DNA of 19,184 nt from an uncultured Pelosinus sp. (GTDB lineage: Bacteria; Bacillota; Negativicutes; UMGS1260): contig URQW01000053.1 in assembly GCA_900550105.1 (NCBI GenBank), positions 1-19,184 on the forward strand. Direction: 5' to 3'. Every line of letters starts with the position of its first letter. Within the stretch, counting starts at the first letter, position 1. The position numbers were made by a program, and so were the translations under genes. The notes beneath the pieces are model-generated. The model had not been told where the DNA came from. It ran no database searches and saw nothing but the letters and a program-made list of their open reading frames with translations. Of the stretch, positions 6,402-13,555 are shown piece by piece.

Positions 6402-6575
6402 ACAGTCTTTGTTTCATTTGGCTATACCCCAAGAAAAAGTTTTTATTTTTGGACTATTTTGCCAATATCATGTTATACTATCAATAGGTATTTTACGAGG
6501 TTCTATCGGTTTTCAAATAAATTAACTAAAAATTTATAATTATCTTATTAGTAGCTATTAGAGTATTTCGTAAGT

Positions 6576-6581
6576 TATAAT
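6576..6581 (+). promoter_or_regulatory. Possible -10 box of the GntR gene
   Basis: TATAAT is a perfect match about 42 bases before the start codon, but the -35 region is poor. The stretch 6402-6622 is otherwise AT-rich with no gene; a second box (TATACT near 6474-6479) also lacks a good -35. Activation or an alternative promoter is possible. Confidence 0.35.
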
Positions 6582-6622
6582 AAAATATTAGAGAGTGAAA
6601 TTTTTTTTAATGGAGGCCCGCT

Positions 6623-7288
6623 ATGCCCAAAGATTTAGAATTCCTTTCTACTAATGATACCTCGCTACGCAATAAGGTATTCCAACATATCAAAGCGCAA
6701 ATCATCGAAGGAGCCTATTCCCCCGGCGATATTCTGCTAGAAACAAAATTAGCCGATGAGTTAGGCGTAAGCCGCACCCCCATTCGCGAAGCAATTTGGC
6801 TGCTGGAAGTAGAAGGTTTAGTAGAAACGACCGCCAAAAAAGGCGCTATTGTCCTGGGAATCTCGGCGAAAGATGTCGCTGATATTTGCGCTATGCGCCA
6901 ATTGCTAGAAGGCTTGGCTGCCCGTTGGGCTACTAGTCGTTTAACCGAAAATGAACTGAAAGAACTACAAAAAATTGTTGATCTTACCGAGTTTTATGCT
7001 CAAAAACAAAATATGGAGGAAATTGCTGAGTTAGATAATAAGTTTCATCAGCTCATTTATGAGGCTTCTGGCAGCAAAATGCTTAATTTGACGTTAAGTA
7101 ATTTGCATAAATATATTAAGCCAGCTCGCTTAAACTCCATTGCTGTAGAAAATCGTTTATCCCAAACGATTACGGAACATATTACGCTCATGGATGCCTT
7201 TTATAAACGTGATCCTGATGCTGCCGAAAAAGCCATGACCTATCATGTAAGTATGGCGCACCGTAACATTACCAGCCTCCATCACTAA
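6623..7288 (+). CDS. GntR family transcriptional regulator, FCD (FadR) subfamily
   Basis: A 221-residue regulator. The winged helix-turn-helix is at about 14-76 (GAYSPGDILLETKLADELGV, SRTPIREAIWLLEVEGLVE). The C-terminal FCD domain follows (ICAMRQLLEGLAARWAT onwards), with the metal-site residues of the family in place: DNKFHQLI at about 139-146, EHITLMDAF and HVSMAH near the end. These regulators bind carboxylic acids such as C4 acids, sugar acids or lactate and usually repress. TGGAGG sits just before the ATG. It stands alone, with a terminator behind it and the small ORF divergent in front. Its target may be the small ORF promoter or itself; nothing shows this directly. Confidence 0.93.
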   Translation: MPKDLEFLSTNDTSLRNKVFQHIKAQIIEGAYSPGDILLETKLADELGVSRTPIREAIWLLEVEGLVETTAKKGAIVLGISAKDVADICAMRQLLEGLAARWATSRLTENELKELQKIVDLTEFYAQKQNMEEIAELDNKFHQLIYEASGSKMLNLTLSNLHKYIKPARLNSIAVENRLSQTITEHITLMDAFYKRDPDAAEKAMTYHVSMAHRNITSLHH

Positions 7289-7302
7289 AGGCCCGCAAAA
7301 CT

Positions 7303-7343
7303 AAAAAAACACTTGGTTTCTAATCGAAACCAAGTGTTTTTTT
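7303..7343. terminator. Bidirectional intrinsic terminator between the GntR and HATPase genes
   Basis: An exact 18-base inverted repeat (ACACTTGGTTTC core with A/T tracts on both sides) around a 5-base loop. The tracts give T-runs on both strands, so it can end the GntR transcript and the convergent HATPase transcript. Confidence 0.92.
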
Positions 7344-7390
7344 ATTACAACATGCCCAAGAAAGAAAAATCCAACTTTACGCCGCACATA

Positions 7391-7828
7391 TCAGGTAATC
7401 TTTTTATCGTTTTGGGACAAACAAGGTTCTGATAGCATCTTCGCTAACAATATTTCCGTTCCTTGCCTGTTGTAAAAAACACAATCCGCCGCAGCTTGCA
7501 TAATCAGCAGGCCACGACCGCCTTCACGCCAGAGCTCTTCTTCGAGGCACTTATGACTATCTTGTGCTCGTTTTGACGCCGTAGCCAAACCTAGTCCTTG
7601 ATGCTTCAAGCGAATCACAAGTACGCTGCCTCGCAAAATATCCATCGTGAGCTGACAAGGCTTGCCTTCACTAAAACGCAAGGCATTATTGACTGCTTCA
7701 TTCACAGCAACTTCCATCATATGATATTGTCCTACTAGAACTTTTTGCAAAAAACATTTTACAAGTGGTCTCACCAGTTTAAATTCAGCATAATCGCAAA
7801 AAGAAAAGACAATTAAACGCGGTCTCAT
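7391..7828 (-). CDS. RsbW/SpoIIAB-like HATPase_c_2 protein (anti-sigma factor / serine kinase fold)
   Basis: A 145-residue GHKL ATPase-fold protein. The N-box is EVAVNEAVNNALRF (39-52, with Glu44 and Asn48), and the glycine lid is GGRGLLIM (103-110), as in RsbW-type anti-sigma factors that also act as kinases of anti-anti-sigma proteins. The adenine-binding Asp of the G1 box (DxGxG) is His76 here (KHQGLGL), so ATP binding may be weak, altered or absent. GGGAGGAAGAAG lies just before the ATG. It is a single gene: no STAS antagonist, phosphatase or sigma factor is adjacent. It sits behind a c-di-GMP-I riboswitch, so its expression should follow the level of that messenger. Family membership is clear; the partner is unknown. 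Confidence 0.85.
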   Translation of the reverse strand: MRPRLIVFSFCDYAEFKLVRPLVKCFLQKVLVGQYHMMEVAVNEAVNNALRFSEGKPCQLTMDILRGSVLVIRLKHQGLGLATASKRAQDSHKCLEEELWREGGRGLLIMQAAADCVFYNRQGTEILLAKMLSEPCLSQNDKKIT

Positions 7829-7869
7829 TCTTCTTCCTCCCTCATTTTTACAGCTCTGGAGGAAATACC

Positions 7870-7892
7870 AAAAAGCAGGGAGCCGCCCCCTG
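7870..7892 (-). terminator. Expression-platform terminator of the c-di-GMP riboswitch
   Basis: On the minus strand CAGGGGG pairs with CTCCCTG (7 pairs including one G-U, 3-base loop) and is followed by CTTTTT. It lies between the aptamer and the HATPase ribosome site. The GGCGGCT segment inside it can instead pair with AGGCTGCC at the 3' end of the aptamer (about 7929-7922), which would give an antiterminator. Confidence 0.75.
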
Positions 7893-7920
7893 ACCTCAGA
7901 GCATGCTTAAAGATCCAGCA

Positions 7921-7999
7921 TGGCAGCCTGGCAATCCTAGGTAAAAACCCTTAGATCCAAGGCTTTGCGTCCTTGCCTTTCGGCAAGTTTGCCTAATAT
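7921..7999 (-). promoter_or_regulatory. Cyclic di-GMP-I (GEMM) riboswitch aptamer
   Basis: On the minus strand the class I landmarks appear in order: AGGCAAAC, a stem CTTGCC-GAAA-GGCAAG capped by a GNRA tetraloop, GGACGCAAAGCC, a second arm TTGGATCTAAGGG/ACCTAGG (the tetraloop receptor side), and GCCAGGCTGCC at the 3' edge. This is the standard GEMM-I consensus. A promoter lies just upstream and a terminator just downstream, followed by the HATPase gene, so it controls that gene by transcription termination. Because terminator and aptamer 3' end compete for pairing, an off-switch on ligand binding is the simpler reading; this direction is inference. Confidence 0.93.
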
Positions 8000-8019
8000 T
8001 TCACTAAGTAATTAATTTA

Positions 8020-8049
8020 ATTTTACTGTAAAAATTCATAAAAAGTCAA
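8020..8049 (-). promoter_or_regulatory. Promoter of the riboswitch-HATPase unit
   Basis: On the minus strand TTGACT (8049-8044) is followed after 18 bases by TAAAAT (8025-8020). Transcription would start near 8012, just before the aptamer. Confidence 0.65.
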
Positions 8050-8114
8050 GGAAATAACTGCCGTTTTTTTTACTAAAACACCATAAAATTACAAAATTCC
8101 AACTACGTTGTGTT

Positions 8115-8163
8115 CAAAAGACCTCTCAGAAACATCGCCGCTAAGCGCTGTACTGAGAGGTCT
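8115..8163 (-). terminator. Terminator of the fumarase-succinate dehydrogenase operon
   Basis: AGACCTCTCAG (8119-8129) and CTGAGAGGTCT (8153-8163) are exact inverse copies around a 23-base loop; on the minus strand TTTTG follows. It lies 35 bases after the sdhE stop. Confidence 0.8.
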
Positions 8164-8197
8164 CTAGCATTGTTTAAACTACAGCTAACGAATCAAG

Positions 8198-9055
8198 TTA
8201 CAGCTTTAAAACTGCCGTGCTAACAATATGGCGCTTCATGCCCAGTTCATCCTGCGACAGCCCTAAAGCAAGACCGATGAGCTGCGACATATGAAGAATG
8301 GGGATTTCCTTGGCCGCACCAACTGCAGCCTGTCCTTCTGGGTGGAACATATCAAGCTGCATCTGACACAGCGGGCAAGGCGTAACGAGACAGTCTGCCC
8401 CTGCTTTAATCGCGCTGAGATTCGTTTCTCCCGTCATCTTAAGCACACTGTCACGCGCTGGATATACAGCATGGAAGCCGCAACATTTCAGTTTGGCATC
8501 AAACTCCACCGGTTCAGCTCCCAATGCGCGAATCAGATCTTCTAAAGAATGAGGCACTGCATGATCTTCAAAATTCATAATTTCAGGCGGTCTTAGCAGA
8601 TGGCAGCCATAATAACCAGCCACTTTCATACCTTGCAAAGGGCGCACTACTTTTCCCTTTAATTTATCAAGACCATAGTCGCGAACAAGCGCCCACAGTA
8701 AATGAGTGATTTCGCTTGTTCCTTCATACTTCATCCCCGCCTTAGCTAGAATCGGGTTTACCTTTTCTTTCATGCCATGATCTAATTCATGTTTTGCTTT
8801 GCGCAGCATGAGCGTACAAGTATTACAGACCGTCATAATATCAAGCTTCAGGCCTTCGGCCAAAGCAATATTACGGGCATTCACGGACAGAGCTGTTAAC
8901 TCATCAATATCTTGTACATGAGAGGCGCCGCAGCAAGTCCAGCCGGGAAGCTCAACGAGTTCAATTCCTAGTTTTTTCGCAACGGCAAGTGTTGCCATCA
9001 TATCTTCTTTGGCCGCCGCTTCGAGGACACAGCCAGGAAAAAATCCATATTTCAT
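8198..9055 (-). CDS. sdhE: SdhE/HdrB-like subunit with two CCG domains (succinate dehydrogenase/fumarate reductase)
   Basis: A 285-residue heterodisulfide-reductase-B-like subunit. It has two complete CCG motifs: C9, C41-C42, C77-NT-C80 and C151, C191-C192, C227-PL-C230. In HdrB these cysteines hold unusual noncubane [4Fe-4S] clusters that split disulfides. In SdhABE complexes and in thiol:fumarate reductase (TfrB) the same module takes the place of the classical cytochrome b membrane anchor and passes electrons to or from a quinone or thiol. No membrane helix is present, so attachment would be peripheral. The ATG overlaps the sdhB stop by four bases, which points to coupled translation and a fixed complex. 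It is the last gene of the operon. The electron partner (menaquinone, methylmenaquinone or thiol) cannot be told from sequence. Confidence 0.9.
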   Translation of the reverse strand: MKYGFFPGCVLEAAAKEDMMATLAVAKKLGIELVELPGWTCCGASHVQDIDELTALSVNARNIALAEGLKLDIMTVCNTCTLMLRKAKHELDHGMKEKVNPILAKAGMKYEGTSEITHLLWALVRDYGLDKLKGKVVRPLQGMKVAGYYGCHLLRPPEIMNFEDHAVPHSLEDLIRALGAEPVEFDAKLKCCGFHAVYPARDSVLKMTGETNLSAIKAGADCLVTPCPLCQMQLDMFHPEGQAAVGAAKEIPILHMSQLIGLALGLSQDELGMKRHIVSTAVLKL

Positions 9056-10011
9056 TCTTTCTCCGCCTCCTTGACTGCTTTCATAATGGCTCTCACTTTG
9101 TCAATTCCCTGCACTGGCGTAGCCGAGTGAATCAGATGAAGCGGATTTAATTTGCCGCGAACAAAAAGACGCATAGCAAAAGCAGCGCGAGTCGACGACT
9201 TTAACAAGCCTTCGGTTTTCACCGACATGGTCGCTTCGTTTAAGCGGCCTGTTTTGGCAATATCATCTCGAAAGGCCATACCATGACGAGCGCCCATATT
9301 ATCAGTCATACCAGCTTGCACCGATTTTTGCCGTAATTTTGATATATCTTCCGCTGGCTCTAAATGTTTCGGACACTTGGTCACACATTCCTGACAGTGA
9401 ACGCATTTCCACAGGCCTTTGGCCATAGCTGGCGTCAAATGAGCCATAAAATCTTTATCACGCGAGTCAGCTACAAATTTCTGAGCTTTACTAAAAATAA
9501 AGGGCTCTAAAAAGTCTCTTTCATCGGCGCTGAGCTTATTACATTCAGACGCACAAGAACCACAGAGAATACAGTCAGCTTGCTGACGTATCTTTTTAAA
9601 ATCTTCCGGCGACTGACGACAGCCGCTTTTCGCCGTAAACTGTTCGTCAGGAATCAGCCACGGTTTGACTTCTTTTAAGCGCTGCGCCTTGGGCTCCCAG
9701 TCCACAACAAGATCGCGAATAACTTTGAAGTTTTGAATCGGGCTAATTTCGAGCGTATCGCCAAAACGCGCTGTCACATCATCAAGACCAACTTCACAAG
9801 CTAGCATAGCCTGGCCATTGACCCGAACGGCACAAGCGCCGCAGACAGCAGACCGACAGGCAGCCACGAAAGTCAGTGTCGGATCCATCGTATCTTTAAT
9901 TTTTATTAAACCCCATAAAATCGTTTTGCCAGGCTCATGAGGAAAACTGTATTCCTGTACAAAGGACTTATTATCTTGAAAGCGGTGTATTTTATAGGTA
10001 ATCTGTCGCAT
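9052..10011 (-). CDS. sdhB: Succinate dehydrogenase/fumarate reductase iron-sulfur subunit
   Basis: A 319-residue iron-sulfur subunit, longer than the usual 230-250 because of a C-terminal tail of about 80 residues. The N-terminal plant-type ferredoxin domain holds the [2Fe-2S] cysteines C52, C57, C60 and C72 (CRSAVCGAC). The C-terminal part has C147, C150, C153, C157 (CILCGSCASEC) and C203, C206, C209, C213 (CVHCQECVTKCP). Classical SdhB has a non-cysteine at the position of C206, which leaves a [3Fe-4S] cluster; here the set is complete, so two [4Fe-4S] clusters are expected, as in archaeal-type and thiol-linked fumarate reductases. The start overlaps the sdhA stop by one base. It carries electrons between the SdhA flavin and the CCG subunit. 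Confidence 0.94.
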   Translation of the reverse strand: MRQITYKIHRFQDNKSFVQEYSFPHEPGKTILWGLIKIKDTMDPTLTFVAACRSAVCGACAVRVNGQAMLACEVGLDDVTARFGDTLEISPIQNFKVIRDLVVDWEPKAQRLKEVKPWLIPDEQFTAKSGCRQSPEDFKKIRQQADCILCGSCASECNKLSADERDFLEPFIFSKAQKFVADSRDKDFMAHLTPAMAKGLWKCVHCQECVTKCPKHLEPAEDISKLRQKSVQAGMTDNMGARHGMAFRDDIAKTGRLNEATMSVKTEGLLKSSTRAAFAMRLFVRGKLNPLHLIHSATPVQGIDKVRAIMKAVKEAEKE

Positions 10012-11720
10012 TAGTATTTCCTTTCTGCCGGTTGATGCTTCGTAATGACGACCGGCCGGTAGGATAATTTATAATCAGAACCATCTTTGGTGATCAGCGT
10101 ATGTTTTAAGAAATTTTCATCATCGCGCTTTGCATAATCATCACGCAGATGGCAGCCCCGGCTTTCTTTGCGGGCTAAAGCGCCTGTTACAACAGCCTTG
10201 GCAATTGTCAACAGATTCCCCATTTCCACATAGTTTACGAAGGCGCTGTTAAATACACGGCTGCTATCGCCGACTACGCACGTTTGGTATTCAGCAAGCA
10301 AACCATCAACGACTTGTGCTGCTTTTACCATATCGGCTTCATTGCGGAATACGCCCACATTGTACCACATGATTTCGGCCAAGCGATCACGAATCGACGC
10401 AACGGTAGCGCCTTTCGTACGAGAAACAACTTCTTCAAAACGTTTTTCCCAGCCTGTTGCGGCTTCACTTAGCAAAGTTTCACCGGCAATCGTTCGTTTT
10501 CTGGCACAATCGCTAGCGCCCATGCCTGCTACTTTACCAAAAACCATTACATCAGCAAGCGAGTTGCCGCCCAAACGGTTCGCACCGTGAATAGATACGC
10601 AAGCTGCTTCCCCGGCGGCAAAGAGGCCGCTGACCGCTGTAGCGCAGGTTTTATAATCGACTACGTCTATGCCGCCCATCGAATAATGGCAGGTTGGACG
10701 AATCGGAATCGGTTCTTTCACAGGATCAACATGTTCAAAAGAAATGGCCAGATCACGAATACCATGAAGTTTCTCGATAATCGCTTCTTCTGGTAAATGA
10801 CGTACATCGACCTGAACATAGGCAGTAATGCCTTCGCCAAAACCACGGCCTTCCTTAATTTCCGTTTCAATGCCTTTGGCAACAACGTCACGCGTAGCAA
10901 GTTCCATTTTTTCCGGGGCATAACGCTTCATAAAACGTTCGCCAAGACGGTTGATAAGATAGCCGCCTTCACCGCGCACTGCTTCTGACATCAAAATTCC
11001 GGTGCTAGCAAGGCCTGTCGGGTGGAACTGCACCATTTCCGGATCTTTTAGGGCAACGCCTGCTCTAAAGCAAGCTGCCATACCATCGCCAGTAGAAGTG
11101 AAGGGATTGGTTGTACGCATCCAATACATCCGACCAGCGCCGCCTGTAGCGATAACTACGCTTTTCGCGGCAATCGGCACAATTTCACCTGTTTTTATTT
11201 GTAGCGCCACTACGCCGCGCAGTTCGCCGTCTTCTACGACAACATCTAATAGCTGCCACTCTTGCAGCACTTTTACATCATGCTTCAAACACTGCTCGTA
11301 CATGGTATGCAGTATGACATGGCCGGTTTTATCAGCGGAATAACAGGTACGCGGTGAAGATTGACCGCCGAAGTTACGCTGAGAAATACGACCTTCTTTG
11401 TCACGCGAAAAGGGAACGCCAAAATAGTCAATCTCGTTAATACAGTCAGGACTCATATTACAGAAAAATTCAATGGCATCTTGGTCGCCCAAATAGTCAC
11501 TGCCTTTAGCAGTATCGAAAATATGTTTTTCTAAAGTATCGGTCGCATCGGCATTTTTCAGAACGCCGTTAATGCCGCCCTGAGCCATCGCTGTAGCCGA
11601 GCGGGTCGGAAATACCTTCGTCATCAAAGCTACATTTAAATCGCCCTGCCTTGCCGCTTCCAGCGCGGCGCGCATACCGGAGCCGCCGCTGCCGATTACT
11701 AATACGTCAAAAGTAAGCAT
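10011..11720 (-). CDS. sdhA: Succinate dehydrogenase/fumarate reductase flavoprotein subunit (lacks covalent-FAD His)
   Basis: A 569-residue flavoprotein that interconverts succinate and fumarate. The Rossmann motif is VLVIGSGGSGMRAALEA (6-22). Active-site landmarks are present: QFHPTG (H233), RDVVAKGI (R277), RPTCHYSMGGI (H345) and GANRLGGNSL (R382), with RTCYSADKTGHVILHTM at 124-140. In classical SdhA/FrdA the sequence TRSHT provides the His that binds FAD covalently (E. coli FrdA His44); here it is TRSAT with Ala42, so FAD should be bound without a covalent link. In E. coli FrdA, loss of that His spares fumarate reduction more than succinate oxidation, so a reductase bias is plausible. GAGGTGA lies before the ATG. 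It follows the fumarase beta gene by 33 bases in the same operon. Confidence 0.95.
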   Translation of the reverse strand: MLTFDVLVIGSGGSGMRAALEAARQGDLNVALMTKVFPTRSATAMAQGGINGVLKNADATDTLEKHIFDTAKGSDYLGDQDAIEFFCNMSPDCINEIDYFGVPFSRDKEGRISQRNFGGQSSPRTCYSADKTGHVILHTMYEQCLKHDVKVLQEWQLLDVVVEDGELRGVVALQIKTGEIVPIAAKSVVIATGGAGRMYWMRTTNPFTSTGDGMAACFRAGVALKDPEMVQFHPTGLASTGILMSEAVRGEGGYLINRLGERFMKRYAPEKMELATRDVVAKGIETEIKEGRGFGEGITAYVQVDVRHLPEEAIIEKLHGIRDLAISFEHVDPVKEPIPIRPTCHYSMGGIDVVDYKTCATAVSGLFAAGEAACVSIHGANRLGGNSLADVMVFGKVAGMGASDCARKRTIAGETLLSEAATGWEKRFEEVVSRTKGATVASIRDRLAEIMWYNVGVFRNEADMVKAAQVVDGLLAEYQTCVVGDSSRVFNSAFVNYVEMGNLLTIAKAVVTGALARKESRGCHLRDDYAKRDDENFLKHTLITKDGSDYKLSYRPVVITKHQPAERKY

Positions 11721-11753
11721 ATGTCACCTCAATCCAAAATTTTACGCCTATCT

Positions 11754-12311
11754 TTAGATTTGCGCATAAGGCTTTTGGCCTTGTTCATAAAAATTATTGC
11801 CTTCACAGTCAATGACAACAATCGCGGGGAAATCTTCTACCGTAAGTGCCGCTAAGGCTTCTGGACCTAAATCACCGTAAGCCAGCACTTCATATTTTTT
11901 TACGGAACGAGCAATTAAAGCGGCGGCGCCGCCAATCGCAGCGAAATAAGTTACGCCGTGCTTTTTCATAGCGTCTACGACTTCTTTCGAACGATATCCT
12001 TTGCCAATCATGCCGCGCAGTCCCTGTTCGATCAAAGCTGGCGTATAGGCATCCATACGACCGCTCGTAGTCGGACCGGCGGAACCGATAGGTTGACCTG
12101 GTTTCGCTGGCGAAGGTCCTACATAATATACAACCTGATCAGTCAAATCAACAGGCAGTTTTTCACCGCGAGCGAGCGCCTCGGTCATTTCTTTATGAGC
12201 TGCATCGCGAGCTGCATAAATCACGCCGCTAATTAAAACACTGTCACCCGCTTTTAAGGATTGTACCTTTTCTTTTGTTAAAGGGGTAGTAATGCGAATT
12301 GCTTCAGCCAT
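11754..12311 (-). CDS. Class I fumarate hydratase, beta (C-terminal) subunit
   Basis: A 185-residue protein matching the C-terminal domain of class I, iron-sulfur fumarase / L-tartrate dehydratase. Landmarks are ITTPLTKEKVQSLKAGDSVL, GVIYAARDAAHKEM, YYVGPSPAKPGQPIGSAGPT, TSGRMDAYTP (substrate-binding region), GMIGKG and YFAAIGGAAALIA. With the alpha subunit encoded just upstream it forms the oxygen-sensitive enzyme that interconverts malate and fumarate; the related tartrate dehydratases cannot be excluded, but the joined sdhABE genes favour fumarase. GAGGAGG lies before the ATG. There are 15 bases between the alpha stop and this start. Confidence 0.94.
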   Translation of the reverse strand: MAEAIRITTPLTKEKVQSLKAGDSVLISGVIYAARDAAHKEMTEALARGEKLPVDLTDQVVYYVGPSPAKPGQPIGSAGPTTSGRMDAYTPALIEQGLRGMIGKGYRSKEVVDAMKKHGVTYFAAIGGAAALIARSVKKYEVLAYGDLGPEALAALTVEDFPAIVVIDCEGNNFYEQGQKPYAQI

Positions 12312-12326
12312 TTTCGTAACCTCCTC

Positions 12327-13172
12327 TTAAAGTTCCACTTCCGCATGGCGGGTGGCATGACAGTTAATATTGACTGCAACAGGCATCCCGGCAATATGCG
12401 TCGGATACCATTCGATATTGACGCCAAGCGCCGTCACATCACCGCCGAGTCCTTGCGGTCCAAGACCAGTTTTACGAATTAACTCCATCAGTTCTTCCTC
12501 TAATTTGGCATAGCGAGGATCTTCGTTTTTCGATGTAATTGGACGAGTCAAAGCTTTCTTCGCAAGGTATGCGCATTTTTCAAAGGTTCCGCCGATTCCT
12601 ACGCCAACAACCATGGGCGGACAAGGGTTTGATCCCGCTTTTTTTACTGTGTCAACAACGAAATCCTTAATTCCTTGAATTCCATCAGCTGGTACAAGCA
12701 TTTTAATCGCGCTCTTATTTTCGCTGCCAAAACCTTTTGGCGCTAGCAGCAGCTTTAACTTATCGCCAGGGACAAGTTCCACATGAATAATCGCCGGCGT
12801 ATTGTCCTTCGTATTTTTCCGTTCAAATACAGGCTCAGCCACAACGGACTTTCTTAAATAGCCTTCCGTATAACCTTTCGCTACACCTGCATTAATAGCA
12901 TTAGCCAGACTGTCACCGACAATTTGTACATCCTGCCCTAATTCCACAAACAAGACAGCCATCCCCGTATCCTGGCAGATCGGCATATCTTCGGCGCGAG
13001 CAATATCGGCATTTTCTACAAGTTTGCCGAGAATTTCTTTGCCAAGAGGAGAGCGTTCGACTTTCTGATTTTCTACTAAGGCGTCGTAAATATCATGAGA
13101 CAAGTAGTAGTTGGCATCAGTAGCCAATTTAGCAACGGCTTCTGTGATTTGCGAGGCTTCAATTTTACGCAT
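12327..13172 (-). CDS. Class I fumarate hydratase, alpha (N-terminal) subunit
   Basis: A 281-residue catalytic subunit of class I fumarase. The three cysteines that hold the [4Fe-4S] cluster are in their family settings: C66 in PICQDTGMA, C183 in NPCPPMVVGVGIGGT and C270 in NINCHATRHAE. The cluster itself acts as Lewis acid on the substrate. Further family blocks are GYLRKSVVAEPVF, APKGFGSENKSAIKML and TGLGPQGLGGDVTALGV. GGGAGGAAG lies before the ATG. It heads the operon, behind two promoters. Such split fumarases are common in anaerobes, in contrast to the joined FumA/FumB of E. coli. Confidence 0.95.
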   Translation of the reverse strand: MRKIEASQITEAVAKLATDANYYLSHDIYDALVENQKVERSPLGKEILGKLVENADIARAEDMPICQDTGMAVLFVELGQDVQIVGDSLANAINAGVAKGYTEGYLRKSVVAEPVFERKNTKDNTPAIIHVELVPGDKLKLLLAPKGFGSENKSAIKMLVPADGIQGIKDFVVDTVKKAGSNPCPPMVVGVGIGGTFEKCAYLAKKALTRPITSKNEDPRYAKLEEELMELIRKTGLGPQGLGGDVTALGVNIEWYPTHIAGMPVAVNINCHATRHAEVEL

Positions 13173-13199
13173 GAAACTTCCTCCCTTAATTAACCTTTA

Positions 13200-13228
13200 A
13201 GTATAGTAGGCAAAATCAGCTTAGGCAA
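13200..13228 (-). promoter_or_regulatory. Proximal promoter of the fumarase-sdh operon
   Basis: On the minus strand TTGCCT (13228-13223) is followed after 17 bases by TATACT (13205-13200). Transcription would start near 13193, giving a leader of only about 20 bases that carries the ribosome site. Confidence 0.7.
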
Positions 13229-13331
13229 ATACCTATAAACCCAAACTACGCCGCCTATCCCGACTAGTGTATCCTGAAAAATCAGCCTAATCAAAACAGC
13301 CAGCGTAAAGCAAAAAGATTTATTATCTAAC

Positions 13332-13360
13332 AGTATATCCTATTTCTCGCCTACTGTCAC
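13332..13360 (-). promoter_or_regulatory. Distal promoter of the fumarase-sdh operon
   Basis: On the minus strand GTGACA (13360-13355) is followed after 17 bases by TATACT (13337-13332). The leader from here would be about 150 bases and holds a 12-base near-repeat, AAAATCAGCTTA (plus strand, 13212-13223) and AAAATCAGCCTA (13278-13289), plus several TAGGC/GCCTA elements. No gene is seen in 13173-13492. Confidence 0.6.
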
Positions 13361-13492
13361 CGCCAGCCCTATTTACTTTGTGATTTTTTTCTCTTTTAAT
13401 AGACTAGCAGATTCTGGCGAAAATATAAAATAGTTATTCGTCATGTTATCATAGACATAGGCTATATTTCATAATTTTCTTGCATAGCAAAT

Positions 13493-13529
13493 AAAAAAAC
13501 TCGTCTCGTAACTAAACAGACAAGTTTTT
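13493..13529 (-). terminator. Terminator of the first LysR gene
   Basis: AAAAACTTGTCT pairs with AGACGAGTTTTT on the minus strand (one T-G pair, 11-base loop) and a T-run follows. The pair is a mismatch on the plus strand, so it works for minus-strand transcription, ending the LysR gene 27 bases earlier. Confidence 0.8.
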
Positions 13530-13555
13530 CTAGCAGGTTTCATTTCGTAACCGTT

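Noticed and set aside
10284..11343. Several open frames on the plus strand within sdhA (for example 11002-11343, 113 residues)
   Set aside because: They lie fully inside a strongly recognised gene on the other strand, have composition typical of antisense shadows and no ribosome sites.
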